Shown: positions 39,681 to 54,742 of the stretch, in pieces
How the letters are laid out: every line of letters begins with the position of its first letter
How positions within the stretch are numbered: the stretch's first letter is position 1
Assembly: GCF_037975245.1 (NCBI RefSeq)
Contig: NC_092577.1
Coordinates: 26,535,398-26,599,397 of the forward strand
Reading direction: 5' to 3'
Length of the DNA: 64,000 nt
Origin: Apostichopus japonicus
Lineage: Eukaryota; Echinodermata; Holothuroidea; Aspidochirotida; Stichopodidae
Translations under genes and position numbers: made by a program
The notes under the pieces: model-generated
Told to the model about the DNA's origin: nothing
The model's database searches: none
What the model saw: only the letters and a program-made list of their open reading frames with translations

Positions 39681-42600
39681 CATTCGATTTATCGGTAACG
39701 CACAATCGATTTATCGGTATCGCACCTTCGATTTTTCGTTCCCGCACAATCGATTTATCGGTACCGCACATTCGATTAATCGGTCTCGCACATTCGATTT
39801 ATCGGTAGCGCACATTCGATTTATCGGTACCGCAATATCGATTTATCGGTATCGCACATTCCATTTATCGGCACCGCACATTCGATTTATCGGTACCGCA
39901 CATTCGATTTATCGGTCCCGCACAATCGATTTATAGGTATCGCACTTTCGATTAATCGGTCTCGCACATTCGATTTATCGGCACCGCACATTCGATTTAT
40001 CGGTACCGCACATTCGATTTATCGGTACCGCACATTCGATTTATCGGTATCGCAAATTCGATTAATAGGTATCGCACATTCGATTAAACGGTATCGCACA
40101 TTCGATTTATCGGTAACGCACTTTCGATTTATCGGTTCCGCACATTCGATTTATCGGTACCGCACATTCTATTTATCGGTATCGCACAATCGATTAATAG
40201 GTCTCGCACGTTCGATTTATGGTATCGCACATTCCATTATTGGTATCGCACATTCGATTGATCGGTATCGCGAATTCGATTTATCGGTACCGCACATTCG
40301 ATTTATCGGTACCGCAATAACGATTTATCGGTATGGCACATTCGATTTATCGGTACGGTACCGCAAATTCTATTTATCGGTATCGCAAATTCGATTAATC
40401 GGTATCGCACATTCGATTAAACGGTATCGCACATTCGATTTATCGGTAACAAACGTTCGAGTTATCGGTACCGCACATTCGATTTATCGGCACCGCACAT
40501 TCGATTTATCGGTACCGCACATTCGAGTTATCGGTACCGCACTTTCGATTTATCGGTACCGCACATTCAATTAATCGGTATCGCAAATTCGATTAATCGG
40601 TATTGCACATTCGATTAAACGGTATCGCACATTCGATTTATCGGTAACGCACATTCGATTTATCGGTACCGCACCTTCGATTCATCAGTACCGCACATTC
40701 GACTTATCGGTATCGTAAATTTAATAATCGGTATCGCGCATTCGATTTATCGGTATCGCACCTTCGATTTATGGGTCCCGCACAATCGATTTATAGGTAT
40801 CGCAATATCGATTAATCGGTCTCGCACATTCTATTTATCGGTACCGCACTTTCGATTTATTGGTACCACATATTCGATATTTCGTTTTCGCACGTTCGAT
40901 TTATCGGTACCGCACATTCGATTTATCGGTCCCACACAATCGATTCATCAGTACCGCACATTCGACTTATCGATATCGTAAATTCAATTGATCGGTATCG
41001 CGCATTCGATTTATCGGTATCGCACATTCGATTTATCGGCACCGCACATTCGATTTATCGGTACCGAAATATCGATTAATCGGTATCGCACATACGATTT
41101 ATCGGTACCGCACATTTGATTTATCGGTACCGCACATTTGATTTATCGGTACCGCACATTCGATTTATCGGTATCGCATATTCGATTAATCGGTACCGCA
41201 CATTCGATTTATCGGTACCGCACATTCGATTTATCGGTATCGCAAATTCGGATAAATAGGTATCGCACATTCGATTAAACGGTATCGCACATTCGATTTA
41301 TCGGTACCGCAATATCGATTTATCGGTATCGCGAATTCGATTTATCGGTACCGCACATTCGATTAATCGGTACCGCAATATCGATTTATTGGTATCGCAC
41401 ATTCGATTGACCGGTATCGCACATTCGATTTATCGGCATCGCACATTCGATTTATCGGTACCGCAATATCGATTTATCGGTATGGCACATTCGATTTATC
41501 GGTACGGTACCTCACATCGATTTATCGGTATCGCAAATTCGATTAATCGGTATCGCACATTCGATTAAACGGTATCGCACATTCGATTTATCGGTAACGC
41601 ACATTCGACTTATCGGTATCGCACCTTCGATTTTTCGTTAGCGCACAATCGATTTATCGGTACCGCACATTCGATTAATCGGTCTCGCACATTCGATTTA
41701 TCGGTAGCGCACATTCGATTTATCGGTACCGCAATATCGATTTATCGGTATCGCACATTCCATTGATCGGCACCGCACATTCGATTTATCGGTACCGCAA
41801 TATCGATTTATCGGTCCCGCACAATCGATTTATAGGTATCGCACATTCGATTAATCGGTCTCGCACATTCGATTTATCGGCACCGCACATTCCATTTATC
41901 GGTACCGCACATTCGATTTATCGGTACCGCACATTCGATTTATCGGTATCGCAAATTCGATTAATAGGTATCGCACATTCGATTAAACGGTATCGCACAT
42001 TCGATTTATCGGTAACGCACTTTCGATTTATCGGTCCCGCACATTCGATTTATCGGTATCGCACAATCGATTAATAGGTCTCGCACGTTCGATTTATCGG
42101 TATCGCACATTCCATTATTAGTATCGCACATTCGATTTATCGGTATCGTGAATTCGATTTATCGGTACCGCACATTCGATTTATCGGTACCGCAATAACG
42201 ATTTATCGGTATGGCACATTCGATTTATCGGTACGGTACCGCAAATTCTATTTATCGGTATCGCAAATTCGATTAATCGGTATCGCACATTCGATTAAAC
42301 GGTATCGCACATTCGATTTATCGGTAACAAACGTTCGATTTATCGGTACCGCACATTCGATTTATCGGCACCGCACATTCGATTTATCGGTACCGCACAT
42401 TCGATTTATCGGCACCGCACTTTCGATTTATCGGTACCGCACATTCAATTAATCGGTATCGCAAATTCGATTAATCGGTATTGCACATTCGATTAAACGG
42501 TATCGCACATTCGATTTATCGGTAACGCACATTCGATTTATCGGTACCGCACCTTCGATTCATCAGTACCGCACATTCGACTTATCGGTATCGTAAATTT

Positions 42601-45600
42601 AATAATCGGTATCGCGCATTCGATTTATCGGTATCGCACCTTCGATTTATGGGTCCCGCACAATCGATTTATAGGTATCGCAATATCGATTAATCGGTCT
42701 CGCACATTCTATTTATCGGTACCGCACTTTCGATTTATTAATACCACATATTCGATATTTCGTTTTCGCACGTTCGATTTATCGGTACCGCACATTCGAT
42801 TTATCGGTCCCACACAATCGATTTATCAGTACCGCACATCCGACTTATCGATATCGTAAATTCAATTGATCGGTATCGCGCATTCGATTTATCGGTATCG
42901 CACATTCGATTTATCGGCACCGCACATTCGATTTATCGGTACCGAAATATCGATTTATCGGTATCGCACATACGATTTATCGGTACCGCACATTCCATTT
43001 ATCGGTACCGCACATTCGATTTATCGGTATCGCATATTCGATTAATCGGTACCGCACATTCGATTTATCGGTACCGCACATTCGATTTATCGGTATCGCA
43101 AATTCGGATAAATAGGTATCGCACATTCGATTAAACGGTATCGCACATTCGATTTATCGGTATCGCAAATTCGGATAAATAGGTATCGCACATTCGATTA
43201 AACGGTATCGCACATTCGATTTATCGGTACCGCAATATCGATTTATCGGTATCGCACATTCTATTTATCGGTATCGTACATTCGAATTACCGATATCGCA
43301 CATTCGATTTATCGGCACCGCACATTCGATATATCGGTACCGCACATTCTATTTATCGGTATCGCACAATCGATTAATCGGTCTCGTACATTCGATTGAT
43401 CGGTAGCGCACAATCGATTTATCGGTATCGCACATTCCATTTATTGCCACTGCACATCCGATTTATCGGTATCGCACATTCGATTTATCGCTACCGCACA
43501 TTCGATTTATCGGTACCGCACATTCGATTTATCGGTACCGCACAATCGATTTATCGGTACCGCACATTCCATTTATCGGTATCGTACGTTCGATTTATCG
43601 TTTTCGCACGTTCGATTTATCGATACCGCACATTCGATTTATCGGTCCCGCACAATCGATTTATACCGCACATTCGACTTATCGGTATCGTAAATTTAAT
43701 TATCGGTATCGCGCATTCGATTTATCGGTATCGCACCTTCGATTTATGGGTCCCGCACAATCGATTTATAGGTATCACAATATCGATTAATCGGTCTCGC
43801 ACATTCGAATTATCGGTACCGCACTTTCGATTTATTGGTACCGCATATTCGATTTTTCGTTTTCGCACGTTCGATTTATCGGTACCGCACATTCGATTTA
43901 TCGGTCCCACACAATCTATTTATCAGTACCGCACATTCGATTTATCGGTAACGCACATTCGATTTATCGTTTTCGCAAGTTCGATTCATCGATACCGCAC
44001 ATTCGATTTATCGGTATCGCAAATTCGGATAAATAGGTATCGCACATTCGATTAAACGGTATCGCACATTCGATTTATCGGTACCACAAATTCGATTAAT
44101 CGGTATCGCACATTCGATTAAACGGTTTCGCACATTCGATTTATCGGTAACAAACGTTCGATTTATCGGTACCGCACATTCGATTTATCGGCACCGCACA
44201 TTCTATTTATCGGTACCGCAATATCGATTTATCGGTATCGCACATTCGATTTATCGGTACCGCACATTCGATTTATCGGTATCGCAATATCGATTTATCG
44301 GTACCGCAATATCGATTTATTGGTATGGCACATTCGATTTATCGGTACGGTACCGCACATTCTATTTATCGGTATCGCAAATTCGATTAATTGGTATCGC
44401 ACATTCGATTAAACGGTATCGCACGTTCGATTTATCGGTAACAAACGTTCGATTTATCGGTACCGCACATTCGATTTATCGGCACCGCACATTCGATTTA
44501 TCGGTAACAAACGTTCGATTTATCGGTACCGCACATTCGATTTATCGGCACCGCACATTCGATTTATCGGTACCACAATATCGATTTATCGGTACCGCAC
44601 ATACGATTTATCGGTACCGCACATTCGATTTATCGGTACCGCACATTCGATTTATCGGTAACGCACATTCGATTTATCGGTATCGCACGTTCGATTTATC
44701 GATACCGCACATTCGATTTATCGGTATCGCAAATTCGGATAAATAGGTATCGCACATTCGATTAAACGGTATCGCACATTCGATTTATCGGTACCACAAA
44801 TTCGATTAATCGGTATCGCACATTCGATTAAACGGTATCGCACATTCGATTTATCGGTAACAAACGTTCGATTTATCGGTACCGCACATTCGATTTATCG
44901 GCACCGCACATTCGATTTATCGGTACCACAATATCGATTTATCGGTACCGCACATTCTATTTATCGGCACCGCACATTCGATTTATCGGTAACAAACGTT
45001 CGATTTATCGGTACCGCACATTCGATTTATCGGCACCGCACATTCGATTGATCGGTACCACAATATCGATTTATCGGTACCGCACATACGATTTATCGGT
45101 ACCACAATATCGATTTATCGGTACCGCACATACGATTTATCGGTACCGCACATTCGATTTATCGGTACCGCACATTCGATTTATCGGTATCGCACATTCG
45201 ATTTATCGTTTTCGCACGTTCGATTTATCGATACCGCACATTCGATTTATCGGTATCGCACGTTCGATTTATCGATACCGCACATTCGATTCATCGGTAT
45301 CGCAAATTCGGATAAATAGGTATCGCACATTCGATTAAACGGTATCGCACATTCGATTTATCGGTACCACAAATTCTATTAATCGGTATCGCACATTCGA
45401 TTAAACGGTATCGCACATTCTATTTATCGGTAACAAACGTTCGATTTATCGGTACCGCACATTCGATCTATCGGCACCGCACATTCGATTTATCGGTACC
45501 GCAATATCGATTAATCGGTATCGCACATTCGATTTTTCGGTACCGCACATTCGATTTATCGGTATCGCAAATTCGATTAATCGGTATCGCACATTCGATT
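39357..45600 (+). repeat. 6.2-kb tandem unit, copy 1
   Basis: GGTATCACACGTTCG at 39,361 and 45,605 starts a long match to the next unit at offset 6,244. After a one-base difference (ATTTATGGTATCGC near 40,219 against ATTTATCGGTATCGC near 46,463) the offset is 6,245. It then changes by 395-bp and 44-bp steps to 6,596 (41,763 and 48,359) and to 6,791 (43,396 and 50,187). It contains the 26-bp monomer, TAACAAACGTTCG, GTAAATTTAATAATCGG and the CGATTTATACCGC deletion monomer (43,655-43,669). It overlaps the end of higher-order unit 5 by about 320 bp. No gene. Confidence 0.88.
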
Positions 45601-46876
45601 TATCGGTATCACACGTTCGATTTATCGGTATCGCACATTCCATTATTGGTATCGCACATTCGATTTATCGGTATCGCGAATTCGATTTATCGGTACCGCA
45701 CATTCGATTTATCGGTACCGCAATATCGATTTATTGGTATCGCACATTCGATTGACCGGTATCGCACATTCGATTTATCGGCATCGCACATTCGATTTAT
45801 CGGTACCTCAATATCGATTAATCGGTATGGCACATTCGATTTATCGGTACGGTACCTCACATCGATTTATCGGTATCGCAAATTCGATTAATCGGTATCG
45901 CACATTCGATTAAACGGTATCGCACATTCGATTTATCGGTAACGCACAATCGATTTATCGGTATCGCACCTTCGATTTTTCGTTCCCGCACAATCGATTT
46001 ATCGGTACCGCACATTCGATTAATCGGTCTCGCACATTCGATTTATCGGTAGCGCACATTCGATTTATCGGTACCGCAATATCGATTTATCGGTATCGCA
46101 CATTCCATTTATCGGCACCGCACATTCGATTTATCGGTACCGCAATATCGATTTATCGGTCCCGCACAATCGATTTATAGGTATCGCACTTTCGATTAAT
46201 CGGTCTCGCACATTCGATTTATCGGCACCGCACATTCGATTTATCGGTACCGCACATTCGATTTATCGGTACCGCACATTCGATTTATCGGTATCGCAAA
46301 TTCGATTAATAGGTATCGCACATTCGATTAAACGGTATCGCACATTCGATTTATCGGTAACGCACTTTCGATTTATCGGTTCCGCACATTCGATTTATCG
46401 GTACCGCACATTCTATTTATCGGTATCGCACAATCGATTAATAGGTCTCGCACGTTCGATTTATCGGTATCGCACATTCCATTATTGGTATCGCACATTC
46501 GATTGATCGGTATCGCGAATTCGATTTATCGGTACCGCACATTCGATTTATCGGTACCGTAATAACGATTTATCGGTATGGCACATTCGATTTATCGGTA
46601 CGGTACCGCAAATTCTATTTATCGGTATCGCAAATTCGATTAATCGGTATCGCACATTCGATTAAACGGTATCGCACATTCGATTTATCGGTAACAAACG
46701 TTCGAGTTATCGGTACCGCACATTCGATTTATCGGCACCGCACATTCGATTTATCGGTACCGCACATTCGAGTTATCGGTACCGCACTTTCGATTTATCG
46801 GTACCGCACATTCAATTAATCGGTATTGCAAATTCGATTAATCGGTATTGCACATTCGATTAAACGGTATCGCACA

Positions 46877-47666
46877 TTCGATTTATCGGTAACGCACATT
46901 CGATTTATCGGTACCGCACCTTCGATTCATCAGTACCGCACATTCGACTTATCGGTATCGTAAATTTAATAATCGGTATCGCGCATTCGATTTATCGGTA
47001 TCGCACCTTCGATTTATGGGTCCCGCACAATCGATTTATAGGTATCGCAATATCGATTAATCGGTCTCGCACATTCTATTTATCGGTACCGCACTTTCGA
47101 TTTATTGGTACCACATATTCGATATTTCGTTTTCGCACGTTCGATTTATCGGTACCGCACATTCGATTTATCGGTCCCACACAATCGATTCATCAGTACC
47201 GCACATTCGACTTATCGATATCGTAAATTCGATTAATCGGTATCGCACATTCGATTAAACGGTATCGCACATTCGATTTATCGGTAACGCACATTCGATT
47301 TATCGGTACCGCACCTTCGATTCATCAGTACCGCACATTCGACTTATCGGTATCGTAAATTTAATAATCGGTATCGCGCATTCGATTTATCGGTATCGCA
47401 CCTTCGATTTATGGGTCCCGCACAATCGATTTATAGGTATCGCAATATCGATTAATCGGTCTCGCACATTCTATTTATCGGTACCGCACTTTCGATTTAT
47501 TGGTACCACATATTCGATATTTCGTTTTCGCACGTTCGATTTATCGGTACCGCACATTCGATTTATCGGTCCCACACAATCGATTCATCAGTACCGCACA
47601 TTCGACTTATCGATATCGTAAATTCAATTGATCGGTATCGCGCATTCGATTTATCGGTATCGCACA
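46877..47666 (+). repeat. 395-bp tandem duplication inside copy 2
   Basis: TTCGATTCATCAGTACCGCAC occurs at 46,921 and 47,316, 395 bp apart, each followed by GTAAATTTAATAATCGG, the ATGGGTCCCGC variant, GATATTTCGTTTTCGC and ATTCGACTTATCGATATCG. The corresponding place in copy 1 (about 40,680-41,000) has the series once. The exact ends are uncertain by one or two monomers. Confidence 0.82.
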
Positions 47667-48918
47667 TTCGATTTATCGGCACCGCACATTCGATTTATCG
47701 GTACCGAAATATCGATTAATCGGTATCGCACATACGATTTATCGGTACCGCACATTTGATTTATCGGTACCGCACATTTGATTTATCGGTACCGCACATT
47801 CGATTTATCGGTATCGCATATTCGATTAATCGGTACCGCACATTCGATTTATCGGTACCGCACATTCGATTTATCGGTATCGCAAATTCGGATAAATAGG
47901 TATCGCACATTCGATTAAACGGTATCGCACATTCGATTTATCGGTACCGCAATATCGATTTATCGGTATCGCGAATTCGATTTATCGGTACCGCACATTC
48001 GATTAATCGGTACCGCAATATCGATTTATTGGTATCGCACATTCGATTGACCGGTATCGCACATTCGATTTATCGGCATCGCACATTCGATTTATCGGTA
48101 CCGCAATATCGATTAATCGGTATGGCACATTCGATTTATCGGTACGGTACCTCACATCGATTTATCGGTATCGCAAATTCGATTAATCGGTATCGCACAT
48201 TCGATTAAACGGTATCGCACATTCGATTTATCGGTAACGCACATTCGATTTATCGGTATCGCACCTTCGATTTTTCGTTCCCGCACAATCGATTTTTCGT
48301 TCCCGCACATTCGATTTATCGGTACCGCAATATCGATTTATCGGTATCGCACATTCCATTGATCGGCACCGCACATTCGATTTATCGGTACCGCAATATC
48401 GATTTATCGGTCCCGCACAATCGATTTATAGGTATCGCACATTCGATTAATCGGTCTCGCACATTCGATTTATCGGCACCGCACATTCCATTTATCGGTA
48501 CCGCACATTCGATTTATCGGTACCGCACATTCGATTTATCGGTATCGCAAATTCGATTAATAGGTATCGCACATTCGATTAAACGGTATCGCACATTCGA
48601 TTTATCGGTAACGCACTTTCGATTTATCGGTCCCGCACATTCGATTTATCGGTACCGCACATTCTATTTATCGGTATCGCACAATCGATTAATAGGTCTC
48701 GCACGTTCGATTTATCGGTATCGCACATTCCATTATTGGTATCGCACATTCGATTTATCGGTATCGTGAATTCGATTTATCGGTACCGCACATTCGATTT
48801 ATCGGTACCGCAATAACGATTTATCGGTATGGCACATTCGATTTATCGGTACGGTACCGCAAATTCTATTTATCGGTATCGCAAATTCGATTAATCGGTA
48901 TCGCACATTCGATTAAAC

Positions 48919-51180
48919 GGTACCGCACATTCGATTTATCGGTCCCGCACAATCGATTTATACCGCACATTCGACTTATCGGTATCGTAAATTTAATTAT
49001 CGGTATCGCGCATTCGATTTATCGGTATCGCACCTTCGATTTATGGGTCCCGCACAATCGATTTATAGGTATCACAATATCGATTAATCGGTCTCGCACA
49101 TTCGAATTATCGGTACCGCACTTTCGATTTATTGGTACCGCATATTCGATTTTTCGTTTTCGCACGTTCGATTTATCGGTACCGCACATTCGATTTATCG
49201 GTCCCACACAATCTATTTATCAGTACCGCACATTCGATTTATCGGTAACGCACATTCGATTTATCGTTTTCGCAAGTTCGATTCATCGATACCGCACATT
49301 CGATTTATCGGTATCGCAAATTCGGATAAATAGGTATCGCACATTCGATTAAACGGTATCGCACATTCGATTTATCGGTACCACAAATTCGATTAATCGG
49401 TATCGCACATTCGATTAAACGGTTTCGCACATTCGATTTATCGGTAACAAACGTTCGATTTATCGGTACCGCACATTCGATTTATCGGCACCGCACATTC
49501 TATTTATCGGTACCGCAATATCGATTTATCGGTATCGCACATTCGATTTATCGGTACCGCACATTCGATTTATCGGTATCGCACATTCGATTTATCGGCA
49601 CCGCACATTCGATTTATCGGTAACAAACGTTCGATTTATCGGTACCGCACATTCGATTTATCGGCACCGCACATTCGATTTATCGGTATCGCACATTCGA
49701 TTTATCGGCACCGCACATTCGATTTATCGGTACCGAAATATCGATTTATCGGTATCGCACATACGATTTATCGGTACCGCACATTCGATTTATCGGTACC
49801 GCACATTCGATTTATCGGTATCGCATATTCGATTAATCGGTACCGCACATTCAATTTATCGGTACCGCACATTCGATTTATCGGTATCGCAAATTCGGAT
49901 AAATAGGTATCGCACATTCGATTAAACGGTATCGCACATTCGATTTATCGGTATCGCAAATTCGGATAAATAGGTATCGCACATTCGATTAAACGGTATC
50001 GCACATTCGATTTATCGGTACCGCAATATCGATTTATCGGTATCGCACATTCTATTTATCGGTATCGTACATTCGAATTACCGATATCGCACATTCGATT
50101 TATCGGCACCGCACATTCGATATATCGGTACCGCACATTCTATTTATCGGTATCGCACAATCGATTAATCGGTCTCGTACATTCGATTGATCGGTAGCGC
50201 ACAATCGATTTATCGGTATCGCACATTCCATTTATTGCCACTGCACATCCGATTTATCGGTATCGCACATTCGATTTATCGCTACCGCACATTCGATTTA
50301 TCGGTACCGCACATTCGATTTATCGGTACCGCACAATCGATTTATCGGTACCGCACATTCCATTTATCGGTATCGTACGTTCGATTTATCGTTTTCGCAC
50401 GTTCGATTTATCGATACCGCACATTCGATTTATCGGTCCCGCACAATCGATTTATACCGCACATTCGACTTATCGGTATCGTAAATTTAATTATCGGTAT
50501 CGCGCATTCGATTTATCGGTATCGCACCTTCGATTTATGGGTCCCGCACAATCGATTTATAGGTATCACAATATCGATTAATCGGTCTCGCACATTCGAA
50601 TTATCGGTACCGCACTTTCGATTTATTGGTACCGCATATTCGATTTTTCGTTTTCGCACGTTCGATTTATCGGTACCGCACATTCGATTTATCGGTCCCA
50701 CACAATCTATTTATCAGTACCGCACATTCGATTTATCGGTAACGCACATTCGATTTATCGTTTTCGCAAGTTCGATTCATCGATACCGCACATTCGATTT
50801 ATCGGTATCGCAAATTCGGATAAATAGGTATCGCACATTCGATTAAACGGTATCGCACATTCGATTTATCGGTACCACAAATTCGATTAATCGGTATCGC
50901 ACATTCGATTAAACGGTTTCGCACATTCGATTTATCGGTAACAAACGTTCGATTTATCGGTACCGCACATTCGATTTATCGGCACCGCACATTCTATTTA
51001 TCGGTACCGCAATATCGATTTATCGGTATCGCACATTCGATTTATCGGTACCGCACATTCGATTTATCGGTATCGCACATTCGATTTATCGGCACCGCAC
51101 ATTCGATTTATCGGTAACAAACGTTCGATTTATCGGTACCGCACATTCGATTTATCGGCACCGCACATTCGATTTATCGG
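48919..51180 (+). repeat. 1,494-bp duplication (one full and one partial copy)
   Basis: ACCGCACATTCGATTTATCGGTCCCGC at about 48,923 recurs at about 50,417, and 49,019-49,207 recurs at 50,513-50,701, both 1,494 bp apart. The second copy ends near 51,177, where TACCACAATATCG replaces TATCGCACATTCG. Compared with 42.3-44.3 kb the order is jumped and then re-run, as expected from an out-of-register exchange. Confidence 0.82.
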
Positions 51181-51709
51181 TACCACAATATCGATTTATC
51201 GGTACCGCACATACGATTTATCGGTACCGCACATTCGATTTATCGGTACCGCACATTCGATTTATCGGTAACGCACATTCGATTTATCGGTATCGCACGT
51301 TCGATTTATCGATACCGCACATTCGATTTATCGGTATCGCAAATTCGGATAAATAGGTATCGCACATTCGATTAAACGGTATCGCACATTCGATTTATCG
51401 GTAACAAACGTTCGATTTATCGGTACCGCACATTCGATTTATCGGCACCGCACATTCGATTTATCGGCACCGCACATTCGATTTATCGGTAACAAACGTT
51501 CGATTTATCGGTACCGCACATTCGATTTATCGGCACCGCACATTCGATTTATCGGTACCACAATATCGATTTATCGGTACCGCACATACGATTTATCGGT
51601 ACCGCACATTCGATTTATCGGTACCGCACATTCGATTTATCGGTAGCGCACATTCGATTTATCGTTTTCGCACGTTCGATTTATCGATACCGCACATTCG
51701 ATTTATCGG

Positions 51710-52860
51710 TATCGCACGTTCGATTTATCGATACCGCACATTCGATTTATCGGTATCGCAAATTCGGATAAATAGGTATCGCACATTCGATTAAACGGTA
51801 TCGCACATTCGATTTATCGGTACCACAAATTCTATTAATCGGTATCGCACATTCGATTAAACGGTATCGCACATTCTATTTATCGGTAACAAACGTTCGA
51901 TTTATCGGTACCGCACATTCGATCTATCGGCACCGCACATTCGATTTATCGGTACCGCAATATCGATTAATCGGTATCGCACATTCGATTTTTCGGTACC
52001 GCACATTCGATTTATCGGTATCGCAAATTCGATTAATCGGTATCGCACATTCGATTTATCGGTAACGCAGTTTCGATTTATCGGTACCGCACATTCGATT
52101 TATCGGTATCGCAAATTCGGATAAATAGGTATCGCACATTCGATTAAACGGTATCGCACATTCGATTTATCGGTACCGCAATATCGATTTATCGGTATCG
52201 CACATTCGACTTATCGGTATCGTAAATTTAATTATCGGTATCGCGCATTCGATTTATCGGTATTGCACCTTCGATTTATTGGTCCCGCACAATCGATTTA
52301 TCGGTATCGCAATATCGATTAATCGGTCTCGCACATTCGATTTATCGGCACCGCACTTTCGATTTATCGGTACCGCACATTCGATTTATCGGTATCGCAC
52401 ATTCGATTCATCGGTACCGCAATATCGATTTATCGGTACCGCACAATCGATTAATCGGTACCGCACATTCCATTTATCGGTACCGCACATTCGATTTATC
52501 GTTATCGCACATTCGATTTATCGGTACCGCAATATCGATTTATCGGTATCGCACATTCCATTATTGGTATCGCACATTCGATTTATCGGTAACGCACATT
52601 CGATTTATCGGTACCGCACCTTTGATTTATCGGTACCGCACAATCGATTAATCGGTATCGCACATTCGATTTATCGGTATCGCACGTTCGATTTATCGGT
52701 ACCGCACATTCTATTAATCGTTATGGCAAATTCGATTTATCGGTATAGCACATTCCATTTATCGGTATCGTACATTCGATTTACCGGTATCGCACATTCG
52801 AATTATCGGCACCGCACATTCGATTTATCGGCACCGCAATATCGATTTATCGGTATCGCA
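51710..52860 (+). repeat. About 1.15-kb block repeated at 57.3-58.44 kb
   Basis: The offset is constantly 5,585: GATACCGCAC at 51,730 and 57,315, GATCTATCGG at 51,921 and 57,506, TAACGCAGTTTCG at 52,063 and 57,648, and TTGGTCCCGCACAATCG at 52,279 and 57,864. The later copy carries private changes (AAATTCGAGTAATCAG near 57,610; CGCAAAATTGATTAATCGG near 57,893). The block contains the TTGGTATCGCACATTCG / TAACGCACATTCG module also used in the 30-38 kb array. Confidence 0.85.
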
Positions 52861-54040
52861 CATACGATTTATCGGTACCGCATATTCGATTAATCGGTAT
52901 CGCACGTTCGATTTATCGGTATCGCATATTCGATTAATCGGTATCGCACGTTCGATTTATCGGTACCGCACATTCTATTAATCGGTATGGCAAATTCGAT
53001 TAATCGGTATCGCACATTCGATTAAACGGTATCGCACATTCGATTTATCGGTACCGCAATATCGATTTATCGGTATCGCACATTCGATTTATCGGTACCG
53101 CACAATCGATTAATCGGTCTCGCACATTCGATTTATCGGTACCGCAATATCGATTTATAGGTACCGCACATTCGATTTATCGGTATCGCAAATTCGATTA
53201 ATCGGTCTCGCACATTCGATTTATCGGTAACGCAGTTTCGATTTATCGGTACCGCACATTCTATTTATCGGTATCGCACAATCGATTAATCGGTCTCGCA
53301 CATTCTATTAATCGGTAGCGCACGTTCGGTTTATCGGTATCGCACATTCTATTTATCCGTATCGCACATTCGATATACCGGTATCGCACATTCGATTTAT
53401 CGGCACCGCACATTCGATTTATCGGTACCGCAATATCGATTGATCGGTATCGCACATACGATTTATCGGTATCGCAAATTCGATTAATAGGTATCGCACA
53501 TTCGATTAAACGTTACCGCACATTCGATTTATCGGTAACGCACATTCGATTAATCGGTACCGCACATTCGATTTATCGATAGCAATATCGATTAATCGGT
53601 ACCGCACATTCCATTTATCGGTACCGCACATTCGATTTACCGGTATAGCAATATCGATTAATCGGCACCGCACGTTCGATTTATCGATAGCAATATCGAT
53701 TTATCGGTATCGCACATACGATTTATCGGTACCGCACATTCGATTTATCGGTACCGCACATTCGATTTATCGGTATCGCATATTCGATTAATCGGTATCG
53801 CACGTTCGATTTATCGGTATCGAACATTCGATTAATCGGTATCGCAAATTCGATTAATCGGTATTGCACATTCGATTAAACGGTATCGCACATTCGATTT
53901 ATCGGTAACGCACATTCGATTTATCGTTATCGCACATTCGATTGATCGGTACCGCAATATCGATTTATCGGTACCGCACAATCGATTTATCGGTACCGCA
54001 CATTCGATTTATCGGTATCGCAAATTCGATTAATCGGTAT
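52861..54040 (+). repeat. Satellite filler with unusual GATAGCAATATCG monomers
   Basis: No gene. Around 53,570-53,700 the shortened monomers CGATAGCAATATCG (two places) and GTATAGCAATATCG occur close together. Private variants are ACGTTCGGTTTATCGG near 53,323, TTATCCGTATCGC near 53,355, ATTCGATATACCGG near 53,369 and TATCGAACATTCG near 53,820. Weak similarity of order is seen with 8.9-9.1 kb (CGATAGCAATATCG near 8,965). This is one of the most divergent stretches in the window. Confidence 0.7.
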
Positions 54041-54742
54041 CGCACATTCTATTTATCGGTACCGCAATATCGATTTATCGGTATCGCACATTCGATTTAT
54101 CGGTACCGCACATTCGATTTATCGGTATCGCAATATCGATTTATCGGTACCGCACATTCGATTTATCGGTATCGCAAATTCGGATAAATAGGTATCGCAC
54201 ATTCGATTAAACGGTATCGCACATTCGATTTATCGGTATCGCAAATTCGGATAAATAGGTATCGCACATTCGATTAAACGGTATCGCACATTCGATTTAT
54301 CGGTACCGCAATATCGATTTATCGGTATCGCACATTCTATTTATCGGTATCGTACATTCGAATTACCGATATCGCACATTCCATTTATCGGCACCGCACA
54401 TTCGATTTATCGGTACCGCACATTCTATTTATCGGTATCGCACAATCGATTAATCGGTCTCGTACATTCGATTGATCGGTAGCGCACAATCGATTTATCG
54501 GTATCGCACATTCCATTTATTGGCACTGCACATCCGATTTATCGGTATCGCACATTCGATTTATCGCTACCGCACATTCGATTTATCGGTACCGCACATT
54601 CGATTTATCGGTACCGCACAATCGATTTATCGGTACCGCACATTCCATTTATCGGTATCGTACGTTCGATTTATCGTTTTCGCACGTTCGATTTATCGAT
54701 ACCGCACATTCGATTTATCGGTCCCGCACAATCGATTTATAC
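54041..54742 (+). repeat. 702-bp tandem duplication, copy 1
   Basis: CGCACATTCTATTTATCGG at 54,041 recurs at 54,743, and TTGATCGGTAGCGCAC at 54,472 recurs at 55,174, 702 bp apart. The unit includes two GGATAAATAGG 23-mers, ATTCGAATTACCGATATCG and the TGCACATCCG module. The junction at about 54,740 falls exactly at the CGATTTATACCGC deletion monomer, which may have been the exchange point. Confidence 0.85.

Larger units (their letters stand above)
45601..52063 (+). repeat. 6.46-kb tandem unit, copy 2 (rearranged)
   Basis: This matches 39,357-45,600 with four main differences: a 395-bp tandem duplication near 46,9-47.6 kb; a 44-bp (two-monomer) loss near 48,280; a 1,494-bp duplication at 48.9-51.2 kb; and a loss of about 181 bp near 51.08 kb. 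The end is marked by GATCTATCGG at 51,921 (45,465 in copy 1) and the switch to GGTAACGCAGTTTCG at about 52,063. It holds only satellite. Confidence 0.85.

Noticed and set aside
43655-43670. Target-site duplication or insertion scar of a mobile element
   Set aside because: The CGATTTATACCGC monomer is a simple 4-bp loss within a repeat. There is no element sequence, terminal repeat or duplication beside it.
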